A stretch of DNA of 64,000 nt from Mesodorylaimus sp. YZB2_4 (GCA_030248295.1 JASANH010001283.1:124001-188000), one strand, 5' to 3'; counted from the stretch's first letter, positions 1 to 11,371 are shown. The notes: generated by a model not told the origin, from the sequence alone. Made by a program: numbers and translations.

Positions 1-377
1 GCATTGTGAAACGCACTTTTGGGTGGAGCACACAAATACATATTATGCATGCATACAAAATCCTAATATACAACACACGTGCTCCAGTCTACATAAAAAA
101 ACGAGCTTGTGTGAGTAAAACCGCTGCCCTACTAGTACATGACTATTCCAAGACTGACCATGAGATGACTGGACGAAGAGGTGCATCTACTTCTCAAATT
201 GCAGTACAGTCTTTAACAACAATTCTACTCGAACTGGACTATTACAGAAACTTAAGACACAGCCAGAACACAAAATGGAATTTAGAGCACAGGTTAAGTT
301 CACACACTAACGCCACCTTCACAGGCTAACTAGCTTCAGTTAGTCAGAGTGAAGTCCATCCTGTCTGGACTTCAAGC
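1..377. other. Intergenic, no gene seen
   Basis: Open frames here are short and show no recognisable domain, signal peptide or splice context. I see no RNA gene or repeat. Confidence 0.5.
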
Positions 378-662
378 GGCGTTCACATTGCACCTCAGCT
401 GATCGGCTGCCGAGCTAACTGAGCCAGCCGAGCTGTCAGCTTAGCTGACGTGCGTTCACTCACATTTCATACCTCAGTTGGCTCAGCTCGCGGCTTGCGG
501 TCATCTCAGCTCGGCTGGATCGTTCGCATTGGAAGACGTGACGCTGCTCAAAACATTCTGTCTGCTTTTCGGCGAACTCGGCTGAGGAACTCGGACCTCA
601 GCTGGCAAGCTCGGCTGGCTCAGCTCGGCTCGCTCGGCAACCGAGGTGCAATGTGTACGGCC
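378..662. mobile_element. Foldback/MITE-like element built of GCTCGGCTGGCTCAGC words
   Basis: The left end (about 378-450) and the reverse complement of the right end (about 600-662) match: GTTCACATTGCACCTCAGCT against GTACACATTGCACCTCGGTT, followed in both by GCCGAGC and GAGCCAGCCGAGCT words. The interior repeats the same GGCTCAGC/GCTGAGCC words in both orientations, so either strand could fold extensively. No coding capacity is seen. A clear target-site duplication is not visible. Confidence 0.6.
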
Positions 663-1477
663 CTTCGCTCATGTGCAAGATGCACCAAATGGGAGACAGA
701 GATGAGGCTATTATGTGAGATGTTCAGCAAACAGCTCTGCCAACAACTAAGGAATACAGTAGACTGTTTACTAGCCCAATGACTCTTACTGAATGGTATT
801 TAATCCAACTTGTACAATGTATGAGTGGCAGCACCTTCCTTGCATTGATTGTATGCCGAATATTGCAGCCTGGTAATATGCGTTGCAGCAACTGGCAAGA
901 GATCTTTTCATCCCATCCAAAATTTTTCTTCTTGATTCGCAGTTGTGTTACGGGTATTACAATATCGCTGACTGAAAAACGACTGCTTTGCAAAAAGTAA
1001 CTTTATTTTAAAGATAGCGCCTTCCTCGAAAATTATATTATTGACTCACAGCAGCTAGGCCGCTCTAATTTGACCAGTGATCAGATTCGAGGTGGATAAA
1101 TAATATGAACTTTGCACATCGTCTTTGTGGCGTGACATTCCATCACATTCTGTGCGAACTGGTTTCTTATTTTGTCCCCTATTCTATTTCAGCATTTCAC
1201 CTAACATTGATTGCCGAAGGCAAAACACCCAATCCGTAACAGGATGCAACGCGTTTTCAGCGTCTGCCAAAAATTCCTCTATGCCTAAAGTAATTAGTGG
1301 GGTCTTCAATCCCGAGTTTTCTTTGTGACCATGAGATTTCCTTCTAAGTGCATAGTTTCTAGGAATCTTTGATCTAAGAAAGCCTTCCCACTCTCGATCA
1401 GAGTGCAAAATACAGGTTTCACCGATAGCGAAAAGCTGAAACTATATTTTACTCATTTCTAGTAGTTTTTGCGTGAG
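663..1477. other. Intergenic, no gene seen
   Basis: No supported coding exon or RNA gene. The short open frames on both strands look like chance. Confidence 0.5.
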
Positions 1478-1605
1478 GTGTGGTGTAGCAGTTCGGCATT
1501 CGTCTCTCCGTGTTGCTTGGGAGGGAGTGGCTGGACTCGTCCTGGGTTCGATCCCTGGTGATGAAGGTTGGTCTGCGAACCATAAACCCTCGCTGATCCC
1601 AAAGA
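1478..1605 (+). repeat. tRNA-derived SINE, family 1
   Basis: A polymerase III A-box-like head (GTGGTGTAGCAGTTCGGCAT) is followed by a B box, GGGTTCGATCC, at 1544-1554 and a body containing AACCATAAACCCTCGCTGA. The whole unit recurs in reverse orientation at about 9851-9978, matching over both head and body. It has no paired acceptor stem, so it is not a functional tRNA. Confidence 0.7.
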
Positions 1606-2608
1606 AAACAAAAGCTTCTAAACCATGTTCTGGCATGCCGTGATGCAAAATACGAAAAGCTACTCGTAGGAATGGTCTTCTTTGCGTATTGAGTGTAAAA
1701 TATAGTTTCAGGTAAAGCTTGGCCTAGCAGCAATTTTGGACTGCGTGTGCTGATCTTATTCATCACCAGACTCGCAATAATCTTCGAGTTGGAGTATTTT
1801 ATGATTGCGGTGCGAGAACCAGCTACTATCTGCCGCAAAAAATGAAACTATATTTTACTCACTTGGAAAAGCAGCGCTTTTCTGCCCGTCTGCGAAAGCA
1901 AGATCCAAATGAAGCTGTACAGTATTTAGTCGATTATGTTAGCCAAAAAACTTGACATTTTTAAGATTCCTGATTGGAAGAAGCTTTTTTCAGTCAACTA
2001 TGTTTTCGATTCGAGTTGGTATCCCCAGTTGCGAATGTCTTCTACAGGTGCTTTTTCTATCTTCACTTTCAATGTGACGATTTAGAGTGCGCAATTGAAA
2101 TGCAAGTTGATCCTGCTTCAGATCGGTTGGTTAGTGGCTTAGTCGATGCTCGTGTCCAATAACTAAATACCTGATTACACCTTCCGACTGCTCAAATCTT
2201 TCACATTTGCGTCAAGTCTGCTCTGGATTTAAATCACAAATTTACGTTTTTTCATTTTTTCCGCCCAAATTCGGACGGACCGGTCTCGCCTGCTGGTTTA
2301 CAAAACAACAAATTTTTTGTGGGCTCTTGATGGACAAGCCATTGTTTTCCACCAAGGATCTGTTAATGCTAGCTGCTTTGCAACATTTTACACAATAGCA
2401 CAAGGAAAGAAGATTTTTACGCCGTGAGTCATCTTTTCGAATTGTTAACCTCTGGAGTTGAGTTCTAAATTATAAAACTAGTTTTAAACTTTTCTGTGGA
2501 ACTTCATTTTATCGCCAGTTTTAGTCAACACGCACGATCCTTGTGGCTGCTCCAGAGCGAAGAATCTTTGTGTAAGATCAACCAAGTAATTCATACTCGT
2601 ACGCGAAC
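1606..2608. other. Intergenic upstream of first four-TM gene
   Basis: No supported gene. The last part presumably contains the promoter and 5' UTR of the gene starting at 2609, but no TATA box stands out. Confidence 0.4.
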
Positions 2609-3283
2609 ATGCCTGCAGGAAGCGCTTCGAAGTGTTTCTGTTTATCGATAAAAACTGGTGCGTTGTTGATCACTCTACTGGAGCTGATTATCGCCATTAT
2701 CGCCCTCGTTGTCATCATCTCGTATGACAGAGAGGGTGGATTCGGGCGCGCATTTGCATCCAACTTTCGAATGGCACGATTGCCTCCACCCAATGAGGAC
2801 AAAATGGCATTAACAGGCTCGGCTGGTTCAAAAACAGTGAAAGTGGGCAGTCCGCGTGGAAGTTTGGTGTTCACTGTCATTGGATTCTTTTTGGCCATTT
2901 TCGCAATTATCATTTTAATTGTGGGAATTTGGAAAGAAAAACCCAAACTTGTGTTTGTTCACCTGATCGCGCAAGGAGTGGCCATTGTGGCTTTGTTGAT
3001 CGGGGTGATCGTCTTCGCCCTGTTTGCCTCTAACGTGATTCCAGTCACTGATCAAGAGTTGACCCCTGACCATATGGCGGTCATGGAGACTGGATTCGAT
3101 GTTCCAAATGGGACCATGGGTCCTGAAGTAAAACAAGAGTTTGAAGACAGCGTTCGAAGGCTCAGATACAATACAGCTGTGATTTTCAGTGTGATTCTGG
3201 CACTGGCAGCTGTTTTGATTGGATTTTCAATGTTTGTTGTTTATAAATGCTATAAGTATTTGCTGACTGTGGCGGGAAAATAA
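2609..3283 (+). CDS. Four-transmembrane protein, family T, copy 1 (T1)
   Basis: An intronless frame encodes 224 residues. Four hydrophobic segments lie at roughly 17-38, 85-107, 114-139 and 189-212. The N terminus has a cysteine-bearing CFCLSIKTG motif just before helix 1. A short EKPKL turn links helices 2 and 3, and the protein ends in a basic, aromatic cytoplasmic stub (YKCYKYLL). The long loop between helices 3 and 4 (about 140-188) contains an NGT glycosylation sequon. The next gene downstream encodes a paralogue of exactly the same length, and a third follows at 6609. AATAAA at 3395-3400 is a plausible polyadenylation signal about 112 bases past the stop. I do not recognise the family: it lacks the CCG and paired-Cys pattern of true tetraspanins. 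Function unknown; membrane location is inferred from hydropathy. Confidence 0.8.
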   Translation: MPAGSASKCFCLSIKTGALLITLLELIIAIIALVVIISYDREGGFGRAFASNFRMARLPPPNEDKMALTGSAGSKTVKVGSPRGSLVFTVIGFFLAIFAIIILIVGIWKEKPKLVFVHLIAQGVAIVALLIGVIVFALFASNVIPVTDQELTPDHMAVMETGFDVPNGTMGPEVKQEFEDSVRRLRYNTAVIFSVILALAAVLIGFSMFVVYKCYKYLLTVAGK

Positions 3284-4378
3284 AAAGGATTTTATGTTAT
3301 GGAACGTTTTTGAGAAAAGTCAGAGCAACACTTGAAAATTCACATCAAATCCTGAATATTTACCCGCCTTGATCACCAGTGTACTTCGGGTGTGAATAAA
3401 CTAGCACAGCATTGTTTGTCAAAATACTGTTGCTGCCAATTTACAGGGCTGCGGGTGTGTTTGGCTGGGCTGTGTGTGCTGCAGGCTCTAAGAACTTAGA
3501 CCCAGGCTGATTGTAAAAAGTAAAAATACTGATAAACCAATAGACCAATTCACAGCATTTGTCAGCGAGAACTTTTAAATTTCCCGCGGCTTCGTCACTG
3601 CATTTTATAGCACGCTAACCCTTCCCCACGTTGTCCTGTGCGAAAATGTCCATGATTCGCATTCGCATTTTTGCCCTCTATACACTTTGGAGTGCAGCCT
3701 GAATCATGGTAGCGTATTTGAAGCTAGCGGCTCGAAAAGGGTTGGTCTTTGAGGTGTTAGCGAAGTTTTTATTCACGACTGTTTCACGAGGAGACCGAAA
3801 AGCGAAATTGAAAATTGCGATGGGTTTAGTATCCTTTAGATTAGGTCGCGGTCTTCATCAGTTTCTACGCTAATGGATTCTGGTGCCAGTATCTTTAAGG
3901 ATCTTTGCTGGAGACACAGTAACTGGAAGATTTGAATTCGCGCTTTACCGTAAGTGCGAGGAGAAATGACCTATTATTGCACTATACATGCACTCAGGGG
4001 CCATATTGCTGTGTGTGGCGACCAACAACGGTGCACTTGATGCATAGAAAGTCACAATTGCACAAAATACCCTTTAGGCATTTTTATATTATTGACAGTT
4101 GGCCAAAATTCGGCGCACACTAGTTCAAACCGCATGTGTTTACGTCTTCGTACGTGCCAGGTTTGATGTTAGACAGCAGTTCCTTCAGACGAATAATAGA
4201 ATGTTCGAGCCCCAGGCTACGCGTCGGCCTATTTTTCCTCCCACAGATTTCTCATCAGCACTGACATTTTTGCGGTTCGCCCAGAAAAGACAGCTTTAGT
4301 AGTTGGATAACACTGCCACCAGCCAGTCACGACTTTCCGACGCAAAGTCTGCTGTTATTGAAAAAATCATTGTCAAAA
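3284..4378. other. Intergenic between T1 and T2
   Basis: Apart from the AATAAA near 3395, I see no gene, repeat or RNA. The 3' end presumably holds the T2 promoter. Confidence 0.4.
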
Positions 4379-5053
4379 ATGGATTATTCGAAATTTTCTA
4401 AATGTTGTTGTTTCTCCATCAAAGTTGGGACCTTAATCGTTGGTGTTCTGGAGCTCATTGGCTTAGCTCTGGCTCTAATCGCTGTAGTAGCATTGCATAT
4501 GAAAGGGGGGTCCGGACATGCTGGAATCAGTCACCTTGAATCATATGCCATGGCAGTTAGTGGTTCAGTCGATTCGCACTCCTCTGGCTACACTGCTGAT
4601 AAGGGAATCCACGTGGGCAGTGGTTCGACGGGTGTGGCTTGTACTGCAATTATTTTCATTCTTGGCACCGCAGTCACAATCGGATTGATTTTTGGAGTGA
4701 TCAAAGAAAAGCCTAAACTAGTGTTTATTCATTTGATCGCTCAAAGTCTGCTCATAATCGCTCTTCTGATTGGCATCATAGCCCTTGCCTTGGTCGCCTC
4801 GAATGTCATCCCAATCACTGACGATGAAATGAAGCCTGATCATCAAGCTGTGATAGTTGATGGCAAGGTAGTGAAAGGTGCGACCATTGGTCCTGACGGT
4901 TTGAAGGAGTTGGCGGACAGCATCCGCGATGTGAGGCACTCGACAGCTATCGCGTTTTGCATAGTTTTAACAATCGCTGTCGGCATTGTGGCAGGATATA
5001 TGTCGGTTGTGTACAGGTGCTTCAAATTTCTCGCTAATAAGGCATTGCAGTGA
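4379..5053 (+). CDS. Four-transmembrane protein, family T, copy 2 (T2)
   Basis: An intronless frame of 224 residues, clearly paralogous to the gene at 2609 along its whole length. It shares the CCCFSIKVG N terminus, an EKPKLVFIHLIAQ turn into helix 3, an ASNVIPITDDE stretch after helix 3, and a YRCFKFL C-terminal stub. The frame is open from an ATG at 4358, but I chose the ATG at 4379. It gives the same length as T1 and places the Ser-Lys-Cys motif at the same residue numbers. The loop between helices 1 and 2 has diverged (Gly/Ser-rich), while helices 2-3 and the turn are the most conserved part. Tandem head-to-tail orientation indicates local duplication. Function unknown. Confidence 0.8.
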   Translation: MDYSKFSKCCCFSIKVGTLIVGVLELIGLALALIAVVALHMKGGSGHAGISHLESYAMAVSGSVDSHSSGYTADKGIHVGSGSTGVACTAIIFILGTAVTIGLIFGVIKEKPKLVFIHLIAQSLLIIALLIGIIALALVASNVIPITDDEMKPDHQAVIVDGKVVKGATIGPDGLKELADSIRDVRHSTAIAFCIVLTIAVGIVAGYMSVVYRCFKFLANKALQ

Positions 5054-6608
5054 GAGGAAGATCGATAGATGATGTGAGTAGAAAGTGTTTGGGTATGGTA
5101 TTGAAATTTTGGATATCGGGTATTTCTTTGCTGTGTAGTATCTTACTTGGGTATCTGTTGAGGTATCATTGCATAATAATGATGGTTGGTTGAGGTACCT
5201 AGGTATCATTGGTTTATATGTAAAGCATTTCAAGGATGACTGAGACAAGATTAACGAAAGCATTTGCGTTGAAAAATTTGCTTGCAGTAAATCAAGTTTT
5301 CAGTATCGAATGTCGAGTCAACTGGAACCGTTATTGCGAGCCATTGAGTGGTGCTTGTTTAACCTTGAAATGCATGTAGTAAGGGATATCGACGAAACGG
5401 TACTCCTAATCCGTGAAGAAAGAAAATGTATCGAAGCTTATGTTACGTCGTTGGTAAAACCCATGCCTGGAAGCTTATTTTACATGCCTTATGCAAGGAA
5501 GTGCTTTCTCCGCTTTTTGTGTAATCTCCTCTATTTTACATCATGTAGTGGCCAAACGCTGGTCTTTTTGTTTGTTTCCAGACTTTAGCGAACACAAAAA
5601 AAACCTTAAACCATATTTTACCTATTTCAGTATGGCTTCAGTTTTTTATGAAGTTTGTTGCTGTTTTCGCCTTCTTAGCGAAAAGATGCCTCAGATCAAT
5701 GATTAGTATCAGATATGCCCGTATCTCGAAGATTTCTCAGATAGAAAGCTTAAAGATTGAAGATTCGAAAAAATTACTTCTGACAGTGCAGAGGAATTTT
5801 GGCAAACGCTGAATACGCACTGTATCCTGTACCAAATTAGCTTTTGTGCCTCAGGATGAATGTGTTAGATGAAATGCTAAAATGGTACAAAAGACAAAAT
5901 ATGAAACACGTTTGCCCATGATCTTCTGAAGCGTCACACCATCAGTCATCGCCAATGCACTAAGAATGTTCAGGCCATTCACGTCTTCCATCTGCTCTAA
6001 CCATTATTCAGGTACTACATATTGGCAGAGCAGACAATCTGCAGCAAATGCACCATACACAGACGAGGTAATTGCTGTGACAGGCCTTAGGGGCACGTGT
6101 TACTTATCTTGTCTCCTTGTACCATTCCAGCATTTCATCTAACATTGGATGCCCCAAGGCAAAACAGAAAATATAACAGAGCAAAGTGCGAATCTAGTGC
6201 CAAAATTCCCCACTTGACCAAAATAACTTTCGGCGGATCCCCAATCTTCAAGCATTGTATCTGAGAAATCTCCTTATCCCGTAAAAATCTGCCGCTGATC
6301 ACTAATTTGCATTTGCCCGCTTTCATTTTGAAGGCAACAAAACTGTCCTAAACACGTCCCCCCTACCTCGTAAGTACGCAGCAGTATAAAAAGATTTTTC
6401 GCTGTCACTTTTTCTACTTTCTTCACATTTCTGACATCACTGGCGTCAGCGTAGGCTGCCTTAACTTTAGTAAGAAACGCAGTGTCCCAACAAAACTGGT
6501 TTTGCTACCACATTTGGCATCCATAAGAGGCGAACGAAATGCACTACTGTTCGTACAACCGACCGCCCATTCCTCCAGTAGCGACAATTACACACTAGTC
6601 TCTGCACT
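5054..6608. other. Intergenic between T2 and T3
   Basis: No supported gene. A TATAAA at 6385-6390 lies about 220 bases upstream of the T3 ATG and could be its core promoter, with a long 5' leader. Confidence 0.4.
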
Positions 6609-7250
6609 ATGGCCGAGCAAAGGCATTGCTGCTGTTCCATAAAACTGGCTACTTTCATTATTGCCGCATTCGAATTTTTTCTGCTGTCTATTCTGTTGGT
6701 TAGTGTTTTTGTCATTTTCAAGCATCCGCTCCTGACTGCCGGGGTCTCGGAAGGTGGCTGGACAGGATCCCCAAACAATCTTCGATCATATTCAATCTTC
6801 GTCTCAAAGCAGATTCAACCTGGCAATCCAGCAGCGAGCATAACCCTGACTGTACTTCTTTTTATCCTGTACTCTGGATTAATCCTGGCCTTAGTGATTG
6901 GTGTGATAAAAAATCGGCCGAAATTGCTCTTCATACATTTGATGTTTCAACTGCTGGCCGTTGTAGCACTGCTGATTGGAATGGTGATATGCGCGTTGCG
7001 TGGAGCGGACAGAATTCATGATTACGAATCACGAATTCCTGATGAGGTGATAACTAAGGAAAATGGTCAGGTTGTACCAAATAACGCCACCACTTATTCT
7101 GATTTACTCAATGGTTTGCAATCGCAGCATGAAGAAATAACGAAAAATATTTCTATTGGTTTTGCTGTAGTACTCGGCGTATTTGCATTTGTGGAAGTTT
7201 ATTTTGCATTTGTTGTGTTTAAATGCTTCAAATTTCTGATACAGAAATAG
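6609..7250 (+). CDS. Four-transmembrane protein, family T, copy 3 (T3)
   Basis: An intronless frame of 213 residues with the family hallmarks: HCCCSIK at residues 6-12, four hydrophobic segments (about 13-37, 78-100, 107-130, 181-205), the NRPKLLFIHL turn and a final FKCFKFL stub. The loop between helices 1 and 2 and the long helix 3-4 loop are shorter and diverged from T1 and T2. NAT and NIS sequons occur in or near the latter. It most resembles the broken copy at 14757: both have the HCCCSIK start, an ICALR/LCALR end to helix 3 and a KEN motif in the loop. It sits third in the head-to-tail array. Function unknown. Confidence 0.8.
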   Translation: MAEQRHCCCSIKLATFIIAAFEFFLLSILLVSVFVIFKHPLLTAGVSEGGWTGSPNNLRSYSIFVSKQIQPGNPAASITLTVLLFILYSGLILALVIGVIKNRPKLLFIHLMFQLLAVVALLIGMVICALRGADRIHDYESRIPDEVITKENGQVVPNNATTYSDLLNGLQSQHEEITKNISIGFAVVLGVFAFVEVYFAFVVFKCFKFLIQK

Positions 7251-8215
7251 CATAGATTTAGATTTAGATTGAGTATTTGTCACATCTGAAGAACAGACAT
7301 ATAAATGTAACTTTTTCGACTTTTAGTGCTGGAATTAAAGATCACCATAGCGCAGATAGATTTTACTGAAACTGCATCTCCTAGTCAAAACTGAATTCGA
7401 CTCGAAGCCTTGCACCCGAAAAACTTTTGAAAGAACCCTCATGTTTTTCTCAACGCTCATCATACAAGAAATTAAGACAGGGTTTCTGCAAGGGTCGACC
7501 GATACGAATCTTTACTCGCCAAGTGAAAATTTTGACCCCATGACTTTTTGTGCTTAGTAGCATGTACCCAATGAGTGTATGGTGACGCAAAAGTCAAGAG
7601 TTTTTTCTACCCCCTATGGAAATACACGTAAAAACGTTATGCTTGGGCGATATCGGTCATATCTCCCCAATCTAAGGTCCTAGAATTATCTAGGACATAC
7701 CAAAATAATTGCAAGATAATGGGCTATCGAATGATTTTTTACAATTTTTTTTCTTGGGTCCTACCGTTCGAAAGATATTCCCGCCCAAAGTCAAAATTCA
7801 AAATTTTCCCCACATACTCGAGCGAATAACTCGGAGCTGAAAAACTGAACTTCGAATGAAAATTTCACCTTATGTGCCCCTTGGTATCCGCTTCCAAAAA
7901 ATTCAGGTATGTTATATACTTTCGCTTCACACCGTAGCGTCCAGATCGCGGAGAGCGCCCAAATTGGTAGCTATGGCTTCATGTCTCAGGCTGATATCGA
8001 CACTAAACATAGCCTATTTTGTAGGGCAGAAAAAATGCTTAAGGATGAGTCCTTCTTTACGTCAGGAGCCCCATAGAATCGCGTGCAGGACGTGTATTTC
8101 TAAAGTGTACCATTGCTAGGGCAGTGCGGCTTGCAACGTTCCTGCGACTATTTGCAACCGCATCGAAAGCGTGGGCGCCGTCGCAGACCCTCAAAAACAG
8201 TCGCGGACGCGTCGC
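7251..8215. other. Intergenic, no gene seen
   Basis: Moderately AT-rich sequence with no supported exon. I see no matching repeat elsewhere in the window. Confidence 0.4.
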
Positions 8216-8365
8216 AAGCTGGGATGTCAGATCGAATAGTTCGGATTGGATGATACGATCCGAACTATCCGATCTGACATTCGGATGAGGGGATCCGAAT
8301 TTTTGGATGGGGACTTTTTTTGGATCGGATCCGAACGGATATTTGATACGATCCGTCCGTGACAC
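8216..8365. repeat. GATCCG-word palindromic repeat
   Basis: Positions 8224-8280 form an imperfect palindrome with arms of about 25 bases: ATGTCAGATCGAATAGTTCG against CGAACTATCCGATCTGACAT. It is followed by repeated GATCCGAA and CGGATC words to about 8365. Similar GATCCG-rich blocks occur at 29993-30415 and near 35026-35085. No coding potential. Confidence 0.5.
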
Positions 8366-8663
8366 GCAGGTTATCCAAAGGTCTACGTGAAATAGTGGTG
8401 CAAGAGTATGAGTCGTGTAAGTCGTGGACTCAGGGTGTCCAGACGGCTGCTAGTGGAATACCTGTGATGGGAACTCTGGATAAGCATCATGTTGAGTGTG
8501 CTGTGATTAGGACTGAGAGCTAGGAACATCCCAGCCCATTACATCACACACCAGACACCAGATTTATGACGTGTCCGTGCTCAGAATACTCATAGCCCCT
8601 CATTTTCAGCTCTTCATTTGCACATTGTCAATAGCACTCATGGATATCACATCTGCCCACACA

Positions 8664-8842
8664 TCATCCCTTCGGCTTTGCGTAAGGGGGAATAAAAAAA
8701 GGCTTTATTGGCAGAGCTAGGTATCCACGCTGCTCTACTGACGCTTCCAACGCTCCTAGTTCTGATTCTTCAGGCAAGGCTTGGATGAAAAAGTGAAGAG
8801 AGCTCCGAGGAGAATGACCACAATCACTAGTTTGGCATCCAT
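8664..8842 (-). pseudogene. Small secreted peptide gene, copy P1, frameshifted
   Basis: The ATG at 8842 opens MDAKLVIVVILLGALFT, matching the leaders at 11371 and 13260. The frame then shifts: the following propeptide-like (acidic) and Pro-rich segments are readable only in another frame, ending with KPKG and a stop at 8664. Compared with the paralogues, one base appears missing near 8791, inside the end of the signal peptide. The promoter and 5' leader (TATAAATGC at 8911-8919 on the minus strand) are as well conserved as in the other copies. This is therefore either a recent pseudogene or an assembly error. The C-terminal region is rich in Pro and aromatics, unlike the Arg/Gly/Pro-rich ends of the other two. 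Confidence 0.65.
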
Positions 8843-9165
8843 AGATTACCCCGATTCCAAACACAAGTTTAAAATTTCGACGGATACTGATTTGCTGCTG
8901 CAAATCTTCGGCATTTATAGCAAATAATGTTTGGTTTTTTGAATAGCTCCAAAACTTGATTTTTATCCGCCATAGCTATGGGGAAAGGATATTCAAATAA
9001 GAGTGCAATAAAGGCATTGTTCAAGAGATTTTTGGAATCCCATATTTGTCGAAGGCTAAAGAATTCGTGGGTATTTTCTATGCGCTCAGCAAATTTCGCG
9101 TCATTCGCGCTAAGTGCGGCTTATTGTTAGAAATTTCCAACATTGAGTTGGGGTTTGAAATCAAG
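8843..9165 (-). promoter_or_regulatory. Conserved promoter and leader of P1
   Basis: The minus strand contains CTATAAATGC, then AGCAGCAAATCAGT near the presumed start site, and upstream CTCTTATTTGAA and ATGGCGGAT words. The block aligns over about 300 bases with the region 12945-13259 upstream of P3, including the AACAATAAGC word. The TATA-to-ATG distance is about 77 bases. Confidence 0.6.
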
Positions 9166-9850
9166 CGACCCAGCAAGCCAGCTGCGCAAAGTTGACCATC
9201 CAGATGGCTATTGTTTAGCTTTTTAACTTACAGTGGAGTTGTCCATGCTGATCGACCCTCGATCATGTGGGCGATAGAGTATTAGTGGAAATGTGCAGAT
9301 GGTGTCCACTGGCCCCAAAAAAGTTTCTTCACGAGATATCGAATTTTGATGTTACGAAACTGACTGGAAACGGGGCTTGAAGTGTAGATCCTTAAAAATC
9401 CATCTTCCGTCCTACATTATAGCGACCCTGACACATCAGCCGAGGCAGAGCTAATTGTACAGTATTTTTCAACTCTTTATCAGCGCTTGATACGATAAGC
9501 TTATAGCGAACAGGCGGGGTGATTGCAAAGCCCATTCATTCCCGCTCCAACTATAGTCAGTCATATTCTGGTCGGTATGGTAACTTCAAACTTCGAGTAT
9601 GTACATGCTGAGGTGGATGAGAATGGGCTGCGTTGGGTGACAGCGATGAGTTGTGAGCTTGCTGTGCATCCTCTTCTTACTCCAGTGCAGCAGCATTTCA
9701 AAGGAGCCTGACATGTAGTAACGTGAGGCTTATTCATGTTTTCATCCAGTCGGTGTTGGACAGCCGAGACTGTCTCCTCGTTTAGCCCATATCTCCGCTT
9801 GAAGCACCTCGACGACGGTACGGGTGAGTCACCCACGAACTTGCGTGCAA
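9166..9850. other. Intergenic, no gene seen
   Basis: No supported exon, RNA or repeat. Confidence 0.4.
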
Positions 9851-9978
9851 GGTCAGCGAGGGTTTATGGTTTGGAAACCGACTCCATCACCGGGAATCGA
9901 ACCCGGGACGAGTCAAGCAACTCGCTCCCAATTAATACGGAGAGACGAATGCCGAACCGCTGCACCACCGCGGCCGCG
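9851..9978 (-). repeat. tRNA-derived SINE, family 1
   Basis: On the minus strand it reads GTGGTGCAGCGGTTCGGCAT, then GGGTTCGATTCC and a body with CCATAAACCCTCGCTGA. It is the same element as at 1478-1605 in reverse orientation. Confidence 0.7.
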
Positions 9979-11152
9979 GGTCTGTCATGATAAATGAACA
10001 GGTGCTGATAGCCGCAGTAAGATAAAGGACATTCATTCCTGTCTCGACTGATATGTCGGGGCGGTCGCTGTGGGACGAAGGATGAGTGTTTTGGAAATAT
10101 ATACAGTAGTCCCCATCTATGTCAATTTCGAACCTTCAAAATTCCATACTCTGTGTAGAATCTTTTCGGCGCGGAGTGGATAAGACTGCAGGATTTCAAC
10201 GGGGTCTTGCGAGGTAAACACGGTGTCAGTGACCAATGTACTGTACACTGTAACACCATTCGATGTGCAGGCGTAATCAAGGCTGGCAAGCGTAGAAGGG
10301 AATGGATAAAAACTACGACTGCAGCAAGGCAGTCTTGCCACTATACAGTGCCTGCGGCTGAAATATGAAATCGAGGGGTTGACTCCTACTCGCCATGGCC
10401 AACCAGGCGCCAGACTACACAGGTGTCCCAGCTCAAACGATATTTTACCCAGGGTCCATGCTAATTGCGCGGCCTACGGTCCAATCGTGAGATCCAGATA
10501 ACGGCGATGCGCTAGACTAGTCGTCTAGCCCTTTTATGTCTGATAAGGCAACGCTGCATTTCCAGTCTGGCTGCCAGTGTCTGTTTCTGTGAGCCTGCTG
10601 CAGCATAATAAACATAACTCATAAAGATGTTTACCATGTCTTTGTCCAGTGCCACAGGGTTAGGCAATCTTGGATCAAAATGGAGACTGCTATAACAATT
10701 ATATCAGTATTTAAAATTAGGAGGAGCAAGTATGATTTTTTATATTTATAGAAACCAAAAATGTTCCCTCGATTGCAATCCGCACCAAGAAGGACTGTCA
10801 AGACATGGCCATGAGCGGAACGATGGAGGATATTCCAGCTTAGCTTTAACGGTAATGGACTGTTATGTTTTAACCCCTTATTTGTGTAGGGAGATCTACG
10901 TAAAGCCGTCACTGCTTGCTGCACTAGCTCTTTATAGAACGCATGACAAGTATCCTACTATATGATATGCTTAGAGGCATAACCAAATTGGTTTCGGTGC
11001 TGTGACTGAACCTGGTGGAAAATGAGTTAATCCCTAGAAACCAGATTCATGACTACCCTGTCCATAGAATCACACATTTTCAACATTTTTATTCAACAAT
11101 ACTTCTTCCCCTCGCTGTCATTGGCATCTCATCTGCCCTATGCCGCTTTCCC
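9979..11152. other. Intergenic, one unassigned open frame
   Basis: A 74-codon minus-strand frame (10117-10341) is open, preceded by a pyrimidine-poor ATTTCAG. It has no recognisable domain and I do not call it a gene. Nothing else is seen. Confidence 0.3.
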
Positions 11153-11371
11153 TCAACCGCTTTTCGGCCTGCCATGGCCTTTCCGAATCGGTGACCTTCC
11201 TGGCTGGCGTCCTGGCCGTTGTCCTGGCTTGTGGTGAGCAGCGTGATTCTTCATTACCGTCGCTACCGCAGCGTCTACCTGTGCATCATCCAGTTCTTGA
11301 GGCAAGGCTTGGATGGAAGACGTGAATAGAGCCCCAACGAGCACAAGCACAATCACTAGTTTGGCGTCCAT
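11153..11371 (-). CDS. Small secreted cationic peptide, copy P2
   Basis: A 72-residue precursor. Residues 1 to about 22 form a classic signal peptide (MDAKLVIVLVLVGALFTSSI). A short acidic stretch follows (ELDDAQVDAA). The last part is strongly basic, Arg/Lys/Pro/Gly/His-rich, with PGQRPGRQPGRSP and a C-terminal RPKSG. The final Gly could serve as an amide donor. It is paralogous to the gene at 13260 (leader nearly identical) and to the broken copy at 8842, while the basic region is poorly conserved. Architecture suggests a secreted host-defence peptide or an amidated signalling peptide. That is inference: no named family is recognised. It is oriented head-to-head with P3, with a foldback element between them. 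Confidence 0.75.
   Translation of the reverse strand: MDAKLVIVLVLVGALFTSSIQALPQELDDAQVDAAVATVMKNHAAHHKPGQRPGRQPGRSPIRKGHGRPKSG

Noticed and set aside
450-782. Plus-strand open frame of 110 codons
   Set aside because: Half of it lies in the GGCTCAGC foldback; no domain or conserved context.
10117-10341. Minus-strand 74-codon frame
   Set aside because: Looks faintly protein-like but has no domain, paralogue, promoter or partner exon in the window.
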